Positions 42,285 to 51,442 of a stretch of 64,000 bases of DNA are shown here, one piece after another. Source of the DNA: Anaerovorax odorimutans (GTDB lineage: Bacteria > Bacillota > Clostridia > Peptostreptococcales > Anaerovoracaceae); assembly GCF_024459955.1 (NCBI RefSeq), contig NZ_JANFXK010000017.1, forward strand, positions 1-64,000, read 5' to 3'. How positions within the stretch are numbered: the stretch's first letter is position 1; each line of letters starts with the position of its first letter. The translations under genes were made by a program, and so were the position numbers. A model generated the notes under the pieces. That model made no database searches and was not told the origin of the DNA. It saw only the letters and a program-made list of their open reading frames with translations.

Positions 42285-42833
42285 TTAAAAGGCTTCCCCA
42301 ATTTTTTTAAGCTCCTCCAGGTGCTTTTCTCCTATATCGCCTTTATGGAATACACCCTTTACGTGATAGCACCCCGCATTCTTCCAGTTTCGATCTCTTG
42401 CAATCAATTCGTGAGTATTAATAATCGCGTCGTATTTGAAGTCATCCTTTCCCGCGCCGCATGTAATCAGATAAACTTCTTTGATCGGCTGGGGCCTTTT
42501 GGCTACCATCAGAGCGTAATATTTATCCAGTGCCGCCTTAATTTGAGCCGTATACGTATACCAATACAAAGGGGTGACGATTACAAGGGAATCGGCCCAC
42601 TCATAATAAGGCGCCAATTCGTTAAACACATCGTCATGGGTACATGCTTTATCCTCACTCAGGGTATAACAAGTCTCACAAAAGACGCAGCCTTTTATGT
42701 TTTTAAAGCCTGCGTCATACCGAACAACCTCATGCCCGGCTTTTTCCGCCCCTTCCACAAAAGCATCCGCCATCAGCTGGCTGTTCCCGCCGTGTCTGGC
42801 ACCACCTGTCAGAACTAAAATTTTTTTGCTCAT
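42285..42833 (-). CDS. Flavodoxin-fold NAD(P)H-dependent FMN oxidoreductase
   Basis: A 182-residue flavodoxin-fold protein. LVLTGGARHGGNSQLMADAF is the FMN phosphate loop, GCVFCETC the cysteine cluster typical of iron-sulfur-flavoprotein-like reductases, and TPLYWYTYTAQIK the isoalloxazine loop. It probably reduces quinones or other small electron acceptors. ATG at 42833 is preferred to the upstream ATG inside the MATE gene, because AAGGAAG lies eight bases before it. It lies 16 bases after the MATE gene and is likely cotranscribed with it. Confidence 0.87.
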   Translation of the reverse strand: MSKKILVLTGGARHGGNSQLMADAFVEGAEKAGHEVVRYDAGFKNIKGCVFCETCYTLSEDKACTHDDVFNELAPYYEWADSLVIVTPLYWYTYTAQIKAALDKYYALMVAKRPQPIKEVYLITCGAGKDDFKYDAIINTHELIARDRNWKNAGCYHVKGVFHKGDIGEKHLEELKKIGEAF

Positions 42834-42849
42834 TTTCTTTACTTCCTTT

Positions 42850-44235
42850 CTATTCATGAAAAAATAAATTTTTTGATACCTTCTTTTTATGCAGATTCTT
42901 ATAGCAAATATGGAATGCGATAAAATGCGCCATAAACGTCAGACCCCATGTTACAGGGTAGGACACATATAGAATTACAAGAGTATGATGCGCCTTGAAA
43001 ACAGTAAGTATCCATACAATTCTCAGTACGCAGGCTCCCATTAGGGAAATAACCAGCGGAACGGTGGAATAGCCCATTCCCCGCATCGCGCCCGATAACA
43101 CATCATTCAGACCGCATAAAAAATATAGCGGAAAAACTGCCAGAATTCTTATGGCCCCTGCAGCGACTACCGCCTCCTGACCCGAATAGATTCCTAGAAT
43201 TCCCTCTCTGAAAACAATTGAAATTATAGAAAGCCCAAACCCTGCTGCAAATGCCCACAGCAGGCAGACACGCAGGACTTTTTTGATTCGGCCGTATTTC
43301 CGCGCGCCGCAGTTCTGGCTTATAAACGTACCCGAAGCCTGGTAAAAACCGTACATGGCCTGGTATAAAAAGCCTTCAATATTGATAACTGCCGTGTTCC
43401 CCGCTATCACAATTGACCCGAAGGAATTCACCGCATCCTGCACGATTACGTTTGATATGGAAAACGCGATCCCCTGCAGCCCTGCCGGCAGACCAATCCT
43501 TATTATGTCTGTCGCTTTGCTTTTCACAAGCCGTATTCTCCGAATTCGCAGCTTTACAGCAGTGGTTCCGCGGCATAAGCGGACAGTCATCAGCACCGCC
43601 GACAATCCGTTTGAAAAAACGGTTGCCAAAGCAACGCCAAAAACGTCAAGATGAAAAATTAAGACAAAGATTAAATTGAGGATTACATTCGCCGTGCCTG
43701 CAAGGATCAGGCAATAAAGAGGAAATTTCGTATCTCCCTCTGCGTTGACAATCGCTCGTGTAAAATTGAAAATTAAAGTAAATGGAAAACCCAGAGCACA
43801 TACTCTTAGATAGGTAACCGCAGCATCCATAATGTTTTCCGGAGTATCTAGCAGTTCCAGAAAAAATCTCGCGGCAGCGATCCCCAATATTGCCAAAAAG
43901 ACTCCCGAAAGCAGGCAGATGGCCATGGAACAGTGAACCGTTTCTTCTACGTCCTGTTCACTTTGCGCACCGCAATACCGGGCAGTTACAATATTTGCTC
44001 CGATTGACAGCCCTACGAATAGATTGAATATTAAATAGATTAAGGAGATATTCGCACCAACAGCCGCAAGCGCGTCCTCTCCCACAAATTTCCCCACAAC
44101 CGCCATATCCACAGCGCTGAGCAGTATCTGCATAAAATTGCCTATTATAATAGGTATAGCAAATACCAGCACATTTTGAACAATGGGGCCGTTACACATA
44201 TCGATTGTTGCTACATTTGTCTTTTTCAATGTCAT
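42850..44235 (-). CDS. MATE-family multidrug/metabolite efflux protein
   Basis: A 461-residue protein with 12 hydrophobic segments in two halves. The N-terminal MCNGPIVQNVLVFAIPIIIGNFMQILLSAVDMAVVGKFVGEDALAAVG is the standard MATE opening, and GLSIGANIVTARYCGA the first conserved loop. It exports cationic or drug-like compounds with sodium or protons. The ATG at 44235 was chosen over a TTG five codons upstream; the ribosome site is weak (AAAGG). It is followed by the flavodoxin-like gene. Confidence 0.92.
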   Translation of the reverse strand: MTLKKTNVATIDMCNGPIVQNVLVFAIPIIIGNFMQILLSAVDMAVVGKFVGEDALAAVGANISLIYLIFNLFVGLSIGANIVTARYCGAQSEQDVEETVHCSMAICLLSGVFLAILGIAAARFFLELLDTPENIMDAAVTYLRVCALGFPFTLIFNFTRAIVNAEGDTKFPLYCLILAGTANVILNLIFVLIFHLDVFGVALATVFSNGLSAVLMTVRLCRGTTAVKLRIRRIRLVKSKATDIIRIGLPAGLQGIAFSISNVIVQDAVNSFGSIVIAGNTAVINIEGFLYQAMYGFYQASGTFISQNCGARKYGRIKKVLRVCLLWAFAAGFGLSIISIVFREGILGIYSGQEAVVAAGAIRILAVFPLYFLCGLNDVLSGAMRGMGYSTVPLVISLMGACVLRIVWILTVFKAHHTLVILYVSYPVTWGLTFMAHFIAFHICYKNLHKKKVSKNLFFHE

Positions 44236-44302
44236 TACCTTTTGCTGCAAATGTTAGCACAAATCGCTTATACAGTTTTGAATCGATTAAACTTTTTTTA
44301 GC

Positions 44303-45568
44303 TTAACAGGATCTTGATATTTTGTCAAATGAGCTTCCGGTTAGAATGCTGTTCAAATAAGTATACCAATATGTCCCCCGCCCATATTTCTGCCACAGCT
44401 TCCAGCCTTCTTCATACCTATACGCATCAGTATTGTCAACGGTTCCGGCAAAATAAGCCTTATTCACGTCCGCCGCGAACTCTGCCATTTTTCTTTTCCG
44501 CTCCTTTTCAATTGAAAGCGGGTCCAGTTCCCTGAAAATCTGTCTTTCCGTGCATTCTTTAAAACGCATTGCCGCTTTCTCCTGCATAATATCTACCTTT
44601 TTTGCGGAATAGGTCATATTCCGTTTTTCATCAATATTTACCACAACGTACTGCAATGGGGAAACGGTCAGACTGCTGACAGCAAGATCCCTCAGCCCTT
44701 CAGCCTTCGCTTCATGCAAAATGTGCGAATGACCGCTGAAATTATTTTTTATGCCGCCGGTTTTCAGCAGCGACTGTACTTCCCGGTCGTTTTTCAAAAC
44801 AAACCCTTCTGACAGCAAAGGGTTTTGCGGCAGCACATTTTGATGTGTCACAGAAAAAGTCAGGGCGTGGGAAGTCTCCTTGCTTTCCAGCGCTTCCTGC
44901 GCCCAGTTTAACGTTTCTTCGCGAATTACGCCAGCATGGTTTTCCGTATTGGCATCCAGCAGCAGGACGCTGACATCCTCAGCCAGACTATAGATATAGC
45001 TGAAAGACGCACTGTCGGATGCCTGCCCATATTTGAAACCAAATTCTCCGCATATGTCTTTAAATTGTTTCTGCGAAATATTCTCGGCTTCCGTAACCTC
45101 ATCACCCTTATATTCCGCCGCATAGGGATATGCGATATCGTGATTCCCCGGTATCACCAGCACAGGTATACCTGCATCCTGTACACGTTTCAGCTTCCCC
45201 GCCAGCTCCTGCAGGCTTTTCAGTTCCCCGTTAAAAGTCAAATCTCCGGCTAAAATCAGCGCATCCGGTTTTTGATGGACCGCTTTTTCTAAAAAGGCAT
45301 CCGTAATCTGTGACGAATACTCCGTCAGCTTTCCGTCCGATTCCTTCATCATTTCAGCAAAGTAGGCGCTACCTTTCTCCAGATCAGGAGAAAGGTAGTG
45401 CAAGTCAGCCGCAATCCAGATCGTCAGCGGCTCACCGGCAGCATGTATTTTGTTTTTCCACAAATTCGCCTGTTCCTCTTCCTTATGCTGATTGAATTTC
45501 TCTCCGGCCATACAGGCGCCTATTGCGATTATACAGGCAATTATTATAAACAGGATTTCTTTTTTCAT
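44303..45568 (-). CDS. Membrane-anchored metallophosphoesterase
   Basis: A 421-residue calcineurin-like phosphoesterase facing the cell exterior. A membrane helix (about residues 5-20) acts as an uncleaved anchor or signal. The two-metal site motifs are in order: IAADLHY (DxH), LILAGDLTF (GD), VIPGNHDI (GNHD), SVTHQN (H) and FSGHSHI (GHxH). The C-terminal 130 residues are helical and family-specific. The substrate could be a phosphodiester or a nucleotide; none is indicated. GAGG lies seven bases before the ATG. It stands apart from its neighbours, with repeat R3 just upstream. Confidence 0.9.
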   Translation of the reverse strand: MKKEILFIIIACIIAIGACMAGEKFNQHKEEEQANLWKNKIHAAGEPLTIWIAADLHYLSPDLEKGSAYFAEMMKESDGKLTEYSSQITDAFLEKAVHQKPDALILAGDLTFNGELKSLQELAGKLKRVQDAGIPVLVIPGNHDIAYPYAAEYKGDEVTEAENISQKQFKDICGEFGFKYGQASDSASFSYIYSLAEDVSVLLLDANTENHAGVIREETLNWAQEALESKETSHALTFSVTHQNVLPQNPLLSEGFVLKNDREVQSLLKTGGIKNNFSGHSHILHEAKAEGLRDLAVSSLTVSPLQYVVVNIDEKRNMTYSAKKVDIMQEKAAMRFKECTERQIFRELDPLSIEKERKRKMAEFAADVNKAYFAGTVDNTDAYRYEEGWKLWQKYGRGTYWYTYLNSILTGSSFDKISRSC

Positions 45569-45692
45569 ATTACGGCCTCGATTCGTCTGGCACTTCCCGG
45601 CGACTTTATCTTATATATCAGCAATTATATCATAACAAGGGAGCCACGTCGCATCAGATTATGGTGGATATTATGGGGCACCTTTATCTGAC

Positions 45693-46087
45693 CTGCGACC
45701 ATGAAGCTTCTTTGTAGGCAATGGTCGCGGGATTTGCCGGCAAGATTGGAATTTGGTCGCAAGCCCACAACCATGCTGTGCTCTCTGCCGCATCGGAAGT
45801 CATGGGGACCGCTTTTGGTCAGAGAAGAAACGTTTATTCAGTTTCGCATTGTAATGCGCTAAATCATTTCCGGATCTTTCATCAAAAAAGAGAGGTAAAA
45901 GCGGATACTTTTTCAACGTTTCTTGCCCTCGTTGGTCAATCCCAAGTGGAAATTTCCCCAAAATAAAGCTATAAAACCCGCAAACCCACAGTTTTTGTCT
46001 GCTCCGGTTCTATTTCGAAGCAAAAAGCGCCAGAGGTCAGACCAGGTCAGGCGGCAGACATCGTCTTGCCCGACCGTTCGTAACTTA
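45693..46087 (+). repeat. Intergenic repeat R3
   Basis: A 395-bp copy of R3, running from CTGCGACCATGAAG to CTTGCCCGACCGTTCG. It contains the conserved hairpin GCATTGTAATGC and the block CAACGTTTCTTGCCCT. It fills most of the 45569-46221 gap; no gene is credible in it. Confidence 0.85.
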
Positions 46088-46153
46088 TGCTCCCAGCCAA
46101 TGCTTCCATCCAAAAATCATAGAATCTTCATAAATTGTTAAGCAGATTTTCCT

Positions 46154-46181
46154 TTGTCCATGCAGGCTTATATGTTATCAT
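46154..46181 (+). promoter_or_regulatory. Promoter of the DUF1002-type gene
   Basis: TTGTCC (46154-46159), 16 bases, TATCAT (46176-46181) with an upstream TG making an extended -10. Confidence 0.6.
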
Positions 46182-46221
46182 AACGAAGGAATCATTAAGA
46201 ACACAAATAAAAGGAGGGATG

Positions 46222-47400
46222 GTGTTTTTTACACCTATTATTATGAAAAGGTCTAAAAAAGCAATAGCATTTATTTTAATTTTCACGGTGGTTTTTCAGC
46301 TCCTTGCGGTAACCGCCTCAGCTGACAGTTCCAACGTAGTTACCTTAGGGGCCAACATTTCCGAGCAGCAGAAAGCGGATATGTATGAGTATTTTGGTAC
46401 CACACCGGAAAAAGTTGAAACTATCGTAGTCAACAACAGCGACGAACGCAAATATATGGAAGGGATCGCAACCGATGCGCAGATTGGCCGCAAGACCTTC
46501 AGCTGCTCTTACATAGAGCCTACGGAAAGCGGAGGCATTCAGGTAAAGACGGCAAATCTTACCTTTGTCACCAGCTCCATGATCGCCAGCACTCTGGCCA
46601 CTTCCGGAATCGAAAACTGCAACGTAGTAGCCGCTGCGCCCATCGCCGTATCGGGAACCGGCGCCCTTACCGGCATTATGATGGCCTACGAAACTGCCAG
46701 CGGTAAGGAATTGAACGAGGATCAAAAGGAAGCCGCCGTGGAAGAACTGGTAACTACCGGGGAGATTGCCGATTCCGTGGGTCAGGAGCAGGCCTCGGCG
46801 CTGATGAACGATGTCAAGCAGCAGGTCATTGAAGATGATCTGACAGATGCTTCTAAAATTGAAGATGCTGTAAAGGATGCAGCCGATAAGCAGGGTGTCT
46901 CCCTCACGGATGAGCAGATAGAGAAAATCGTTGCCCTGATGAAAACCATATCTCAATACGACTATGATGTCAAAGCGTTAAAAAAGACGCTGGATAATTT
47001 AGAAGGAAAGGGCGAGGGCTTCTTCGCCGGCATCTGGAATTCCATTAAAGGTTTCTTTGGCGGTGACAGCGACGGCGGTATCATCAATGATACGAAGGAT
47101 TCTGTTCTCGGCAGCGACGCTGTAGTCAACAGCACCCTGGACGATATCAAAGACTCGGCGGAAGAATCAGGCCTGTGGGACAAAATCACCGCTTTCTTTA
47201 AAGGACTGTTCGGCTCGGATGATGAAAGCGGATCCCCGTCGGATAGTTCCACGGAAAGTTCCCAGCCAAAGTCTGACAGCACCTCCAATGACAGCAAGAA
47301 AAATGCGGTTGATGATAATAGCTCTGACAGCAAGAGCAGCAATAATACCGAGGAATCCAGCGACAGTTCTGTTCCTACTGAGGACGGGCAGGCCCAATAG
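46222..47400 (+). CDS. Secreted DUF1002-type protein
   Basis: A protein of about 392 residues exported by a signal peptide (MKRSKKAIAFILIFTVVF, then cleavage near TASA). The mature part begins with VVTLGANISEQQKADMYEYFG and has IGRKTFSCSYIEP, typical of DUF1002 proteins of Firmicutes, which have no known function. The middle is helical (about residues 200-300). A linker with FFAGIWNSIKGFFGGD and FFKGLFGSDDE follows, then a Ser/Asp-rich disordered tail. The start is uncertain: AAGGAGG favours the GTG at 46222, and the ATG at 46243 would give the cleanest signal peptide. The transcript is monocistronic and ends in a strong terminator. Confidence 0.8.
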   Translation: MFFTPIIMKRSKKAIAFILIFTVVFQLLAVTASADSSNVVTLGANISEQQKADMYEYFGTTPEKVETIVVNNSDERKYMEGIATDAQIGRKTFSCSYIEPTESGGIQVKTANLTFVTSSMIASTLATSGIENCNVVAAAPIAVSGTGALTGIMMAYETASGKELNEDQKEAAVEELVTTGEIADSVGQEQASALMNDVKQQVIEDDLTDASKIEDAVKDAADKQGVSLTDEQIEKIVALMKTISQYDYDVKALKKTLDNLEGKGEGFFAGIWNSIKGFFGGDSDGGIINDTKDSVLGSDAVVNSTLDDIKDSAEESGLWDKITAFFKGLFGSDDESGSPSDSSTESSQPKSDSTSNDSKKNAVDDNSSDSKSSNNTEESSDSSVPTEDGQAQ

Positions 47401-47441
47401 CCCGATGGGAACCGGATTTCAAGTTATACGTTTTTAAAACT

Positions 47442-47483
47442 GGGATGTCACATTAAATTTTACCAAATGTGACATCCCTTTTT
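47442..47483 (+). terminator. Terminator of the DUF1002-type gene
   Basis: GGGATGTCACATT and AATGTGACATCCC form a perfect 13-bp stem, followed by five T. Confidence 0.9.
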
Positions 47484-47492
47484 CTTTGTCTG

Positions 47493-47527
47493 AGAAAAAG
47501 AAAAGACGGTTCGTTTCCAAACCGTCT
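47493..47527 (-). terminator. Terminator of the YjiH-type gene
   Basis: On the minus strand AGACGGTT and AACCGTCT form the stem, followed by TTTTCTTTTTC. It is 48 bases beyond the stop codon. Confidence 0.8.
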
Positions 47528-47574
47528 CATCTGTTGTATGGTATACTTTTTCGTATCTTATTTGAAATAGCTGC

Positions 47575-48936
47575 TTAAAAGATTAAGTGCGCAATCGGAC
47601 AAACGATAATTAAGCTGATAATCGTTCTTTCCAGGAAGATCAGGAATAACTCCCACAGCTTTACAGGAAGTTTGGAAGCCAGAATCAGGCCGCCCACTTC
47701 AGATAGATAAATCAATTGGGTTACTGATACAACTGCGACAATAAACTTTGTCATAGCGTTGGTAACGCTTTCTGCGATGATAATCGAAGGCGTGAACATG
47801 TCAATAAAGCCTACGATCATGGTTTTCGATGCTTCTACAGCCTCTGGAACCTGCAGTACCTGCAACAGAGGTAAAAATGCTTTGCCCAGGAATTCAAAAA
47901 TTGGCGTGTTATTTGCCAGCACCAGGGCGATCGTTCCGATAGCCATAACGGTTGGCAGTACCCCGAACCACATTCCAACAGCATTTTTCATACCGTTTTG
48001 GAAAAACTGGCCAATGCCCTTCTGTTCCTGAACTCTCTGCATAGCCAAATCCACCCCATATTCTCTGGTGGAATTGTACTTGGAAGGAATTTTCTCCGGC
48101 ATAGCCTTGCCTTCAACCAGGTATGTATCCTTTTTCAGGGAAAGCGGCGGGATTCTCGGTACGATAATCGCACAAATTACGCCGATCAGGCAAATAAGCA
48201 GATAGTACAGACCAAAATACTGCATCAGGTCCACCTGCGCCAGGACAACAATACTAAAGGTGATCGATACCGCTGAGAAGGTCGTTGAAATAACGGAAGC
48301 CTCTCTTGTGGAATAGTAGCCGCTTTCATACTGATTGCAGGTCAGCATAACGCCTAACGTACCGTCACCGATCCAGGATGTAATACAGTCAACTGCGGCA
48401 CGCCCCGGAATCTTGAATAATGGCCGCATAACTCTTGTCAGCATGGCGCCGACAAATTCCAGCAGGCCAAAGTCCAAGAGCAGCGGCAGCAGCAATGCTG
48501 CGATCAGGAATATGATAACCAGTACGGTCAGCAGATCTCCCAGCACAAAACCGCCGGCTCCGCCGTCTGTAATCATATGAAGAAGCCCTGTCCCACTTGC
48601 GCCGATTTCCAGGAAAGTCAGCCAGATGAATACTGCTCCCAGAATTCTCACAATCACCCAGACAATGCTCACTGAAAAAGTGTCCTTCAAAACTACATGC
48701 TCTGTGATAAACTTTGGTTTTCCTAAAGAAATCAACGACATAACTGCCGAAACAGTTACGATGATAACACATAAAACGGGTAAAACACCGCCCAATGCGC
48801 TGCCAATCATATCTGCTATGATTTTTACAAAGATCGTCCAGCTGCCATCGTATTTAATAGGAATCATGAATAAAATAATACCGATAATTGAAGGGATTAG
48901 AAACTTGGCCATCTGATTCTTCTTTTTGTTTTCCAT
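47575..48936 (-). CDS. YjiH-type membrane protein with nucleoside-recognition (Gate) domains
   Basis: A 453-residue polytopic protein with about ten membrane segments. MAKFLIPSIIGIILFMIPI at the N-terminus, SWIGDGTLGVMLTCNQYESGYYSTREASVI in the middle and GFIDMFTPSIIIAESV near the C-terminus fit the YjiH family, which carries Gate domains like those of nucleoside transporters and spore proteins. Its substrate is not established; homologues often lie beside peptidase or isoaspartyl dipeptidase genes, but none is adjacent here. AAAGGAGG precedes the ATG. A TGCTATAATG -10 element lies upstream at about 48971. Confidence 0.85.
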   Translation of the reverse strand: MENKKKNQMAKFLIPSIIGIILFMIPIKYDGSWTIFVKIIADMIGSALGGVLPVLCVIIVTVSAVMSLISLGKPKFITEHVVLKDTFSVSIVWVIVRILGAVFIWLTFLEIGASGTGLLHMITDGGAGGFVLGDLLTVLVIIFLIAALLLPLLLDFGLLEFVGAMLTRVMRPLFKIPGRAAVDCITSWIGDGTLGVMLTCNQYESGYYSTREASVISTTFSAVSITFSIVVLAQVDLMQYFGLYYLLICLIGVICAIIVPRIPPLSLKKDTYLVEGKAMPEKIPSKYNSTREYGVDLAMQRVQEQKGIGQFFQNGMKNAVGMWFGVLPTVMAIGTIALVLANNTPIFEFLGKAFLPLLQVLQVPEAVEASKTMIVGFIDMFTPSIIIAESVTNAMTKFIVAVVSVTQLIYLSEVGGLILASKLPVKLWELFLIFLERTIISLIIVCPIAHLIF

Positions 48937-49329
48937 TAGATACCTCCTTTCGTATATCCATACAACTACATTATAGCATACATTTCATGTATAAAATTTA
49001 AAATTGTTAAAAAACTTAAATTTTATGCGCATAAAAAAATTTCAAATCTGTTTTCCTGTAATCACTTGAAATCATCGGTTTTCAGTGATCTCTCCCATGC
49101 TATTTCCCGCCTCCAAAAATGCATAAAATGGAAATAATTTCAATTATGTAAAGAAGGATTTTATGCATAATTGCGTTTTATATCTGACTTGTCTCTTAAA
49201 TCACACGCCCCGCCTCAGGCCTTCTGCCACAATCCGGGGGGCAGCTTAATCAAGCTCCTGCTTGATGCACGCCATACGCTCCGTGCCACGAAAAAACCGA
49301 CGGGTACGCAACCTCGCCGGCTATGTCTT
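48937..49329. other. AT-rich intergenic region with palindromes
   Basis: No gene is credible in this stretch. Upstream of the YjiH gene are the palindromes ATACAT-GAA-ATGTAT (about 48978-48992, beside the -10 box) and TTATGCGCATAA (49023-49034). ATGCATAAAAT (49119-49129) and ATTTTATGCAT (49158-49168) form an 11-bp inverted repeat. From 49200 to 49329 nothing was recognised. Confidence 0.55.
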
Positions 49330-49653
49330 TTATAAAATTCGTATCCTTGCCGCCAGCCGCCAGCAGTGTTCGTATCCTCTGTAATAGAGTTCTCTGCGTT
49401 CGATTTCCTGTCGGTCCTCCTCCAGTTCCCATATCCTGGCCAGCGCCTCGATCTCCTCCTCTGACAATGTCACCGGCTGTGTCGGTTTACCGTCAATGAG
49501 CCGGGCAACTTTCCTGTGCTTCTCCAGAAGAAGTTTCTTTTCCTCCAGGATCGCATGATATTCCCCGCAGTCCTCTAAATAATCCCACAACTGCCGGTTA
49601 ATCGTATCCCATACGGCCTCTTCCAATTCTCCTAAAAGCTCTTTTTTATCCAT
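49330..49653 (-). CDS. Uncharacterised 107-residue helical protein
   Basis: A small soluble protein that starts MDKKELLGELEEAVWDTINR and is charged and helical throughout. It resembles small clostridial proteins of the DUF6809 kind, but the match is from memory and weak. ATG at 49653 has AGGAGG five bases upstream. It is divergent from the Xre-type regulator at 49763, with 109 bases between. No function can be given. Confidence 0.65.
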   Translation of the reverse strand: MDKKELLGELEEAVWDTINRQLWDYLEDCGEYHAILEEKKLLLEKHRKVARLIDGKPTQPVTLSEEEIEALARIWELEEDRQEIERRELYYRGYEHCWRLAARIRIL

Positions 49654-49762
49654 ATTTTCCTCCTGTTTCAAATAAAATTCCCTATTACGAAACATTATAG
49701 AATAGGAAGCGGCTACAATCAATTATATAATTCGTTATTGCGAAATCGAAGGCAGGGAAGCT

Positions 49763-49999
49763 ATGCAAAAAATCCGACCGGACCTGAATATAGGAGAAAA
49801 TATACAAGCCCTGCGGTACGCAAGCGGCCTTACGCAGGAAGAGGTTGTCGCCAAGATGCACCTGATGGAGCTTTCCATCAGCAAAAGCACCTATGCCAAA
49901 ATCGAAACCAACCGGATGAATATTAAGGTTTCGGAGCTTCTCGCTTTAGCTAAAATTTTCAAAGTCGATATCAGCGAATTCTTTCGCGGGCTTGCCTAA
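49763..49999 (+). CDS. Xre-family helix-turn-helix regulator
   Basis: A 78-residue protein that is almost entirely one HTH_3 domain: NIGENIQALRYASGLTQEEVVAKM with the recognition helix ISKSTYAKIETNR, then VSELLALAKIFKVDISEFF. It would bind DNA as a dimer and might repress the divergent 107-residue gene. A GGCAGGGAAG sequence lies about 4 bases before the ATG. A terminator follows at 50009. Confidence 0.88.
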   Translation: MQKIRPDLNIGENIQALRYASGLTQEEVVAKMHLMELSISKSTYAKIETNRMNIKVSELLALAKIFKVDISEFFRGLA

Positions 50000-50008
50000 C
50001 CAATTACG

Positions 50009-50052
50009 AAAAACCCCTGATACACTTAGATTCCAGTGTTTCAGGGGTTTTA
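50009..50052. terminator. Bidirectional terminator
   Basis: AAAACCCCTGA-T-ACACT and AGTGT-T-TCAGGGGTTTT form a long stem with one mismatch and A/T runs on both sides. It can end both the Xre gene (+) and the aldo/keto reductase gene (-). Confidence 0.85.
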
Positions 50053-50090
50053 TACAATATTCGCCAATTTGTACGGCGTTGCTGAGAGGT

Positions 50091-51206
50091 TTAATCCTCT
50101 TCTCCCTTGAGGAAAGCCATCGTTTCCATAACCTCCGGAATATTTATTTTCTGCGGGCAGTGCGTAAGACACGCCCCGCAGCCCAGACATTGATCCGCTC
50201 CTTTAGCGCTTGCAAGCTCTGCGATCCGCCAGGTTTCACCGCTGATGCGCTGCTCGTTATACCCTTTAATCAGCAGGGGAATATCCAGCTCTTTTGGGCA
50301 GGAGGCGCAGCAGTATCGGCATCCTGAGCATGGCACGCCCAGATCCTCCATGAAAATATCCCTGGCCCGCTCCAGCGCTTTCTTTTCCTTTTCGTTTAAT
50401 GGTTCCGGCTTTGCAAAAGTCTTAATATTATCAAGGAGCTGTTCTACCGAGGACATACCGCTTAATACCGTTTGCACATTGGGCAGGCCCATTAAAAAGC
50501 GAAAGGCCCAGGAGGAAAGGGAACGCTCCGGAGCCGCCTCCCTTAGGATGGCCGCCGCCTCTTCATTCAGCGTTGCCAGCCGCCCGCCTTTCACCGGCTC
50601 CATGACCCAGACAGGTATCCCATGCTCCGTAAGCAGCTCATACTGCTCCTTTGCTTCCAGCATCACATAATCCAAATAATTCAACTGAATCAGCGCCATG
50701 TCAAAACCATCGAACCACTCTAAAAACCGTGCCAGTGTCTCCGGCGCCGCATGGGAAGAAAAGCCCAGGTAACGGATGCACCCCGCCTCTTTCTGCCGCT
50801 GCAGAAAACCCAGATAGTCTTTTGCAGGATCCATGTAATCCGAGATATAGGTTTCGTCCATTCCGTGCAAAAGATAGAAGTCAAAATAATCCGTCCTGCA
50901 CCGCCGCAGCTGCTCCTCAAATACGCCTTCTATATCGGAGCTTGCCGCCGCATAAAACTTGGTGGCCAAATAATAACTGTTCCTCGGATAGCCTGCCAGC
51001 GTCTCACCCAAAGCCCGCTCCGAGTCTCCATCTTGATAGGTATAGGCCGTGTCAAAAAGATTAATCCCTGCCTCCATTGCCAGGTCTACGAGCTTCTGCG
51101 CTTCCGCCCGGTCGATCCGGTCAGGGACTCCCTTTTCTGTGGGAAATCGCAGACAACCCATGCCCAATGCGGAAATGCTTAAATCTTTAAATGGCTTGAA
51201 ATACAT
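50091..51206 (-). CDS. Aldo/keto reductase with C-terminal 4Fe-4S domain
   Basis: A 371-residue protein. The N-terminal aldo/keto reductase barrel (about 1-270) has INLFDTAYTYQDG, YYLATKF and FDFYLLHGMD with the catalytic Asp/Tyr/Lys/His set. The C-terminal ferredoxin-type part has CSGCRYCCASCP and CLGCGACLTHCP, two cluster-binding motifs. Members of this clostridial family are thought to reduce small carbonyls with electrons passed through iron-sulfur clusters, but the substrate is unknown. GGAGGAG precedes the ATG. It is monocistronic. Confidence 0.9.
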   Translation of the reverse strand: MYFKPFKDLSISALGMGCLRFPTEKGVPDRIDRAEAQKLVDLAMEAGINLFDTAYTYQDGDSERALGETLAGYPRNSYYLATKFYAAASSDIEGVFEEQLRRCRTDYFDFYLLHGMDETYISDYMDPAKDYLGFLQRQKEAGCIRYLGFSSHAAPETLARFLEWFDGFDMALIQLNYLDYVMLEAKEQYELLTEHGIPVWVMEPVKGGRLATLNEEAAAILREAAPERSLSSWAFRFLMGLPNVQTVLSGMSSVEQLLDNIKTFAKPEPLNEKEKKALERARDIFMEDLGVPCSGCRYCCASCPKELDIPLLIKGYNEQRISGETWRIAELASAKGADQCLGCGACLTHCPQKINIPEVMETMAFLKGEED

Positions 51207-51363
51207 AGCTCTCCTCCAGCGCTCAATGCCGTTTGTTTTCTTCTGATTTTATTTTATTATCTTAATGGAAAAGAGTCCAATAGTTATATTTTATATCTTG
51301 ATATTACTTTTCCGTATTTCCATATCCTCCTTCGGCTGAGTACCCAAAGGTTTATGGCAATCT

Positions 51364-51413
51364 CAAAATAAAAAGCATCTTCCCAGGCGACATGCCATTG
51401 GAAACGATGCTTT
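51364..51413 (-). terminator. Terminator of the 118-residue gene
   Basis: On the minus strand AAAGCATC-TTTCC pairs with GGGAA-GATGCTTT, followed by TTATTTTG. It is 30 bases beyond the stop codon. Confidence 0.75.
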
Positions 51414-51442
51414 ATCTAATAATACAAAAGGACCAGCAAAAT

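Noticed and set aside
45721-45966. Frame shared among R3 copies (SHCNALNxFRI)
   Set aside because: The similarity is due to the DNA repeat; frames break at different points and have no ribosome sites.
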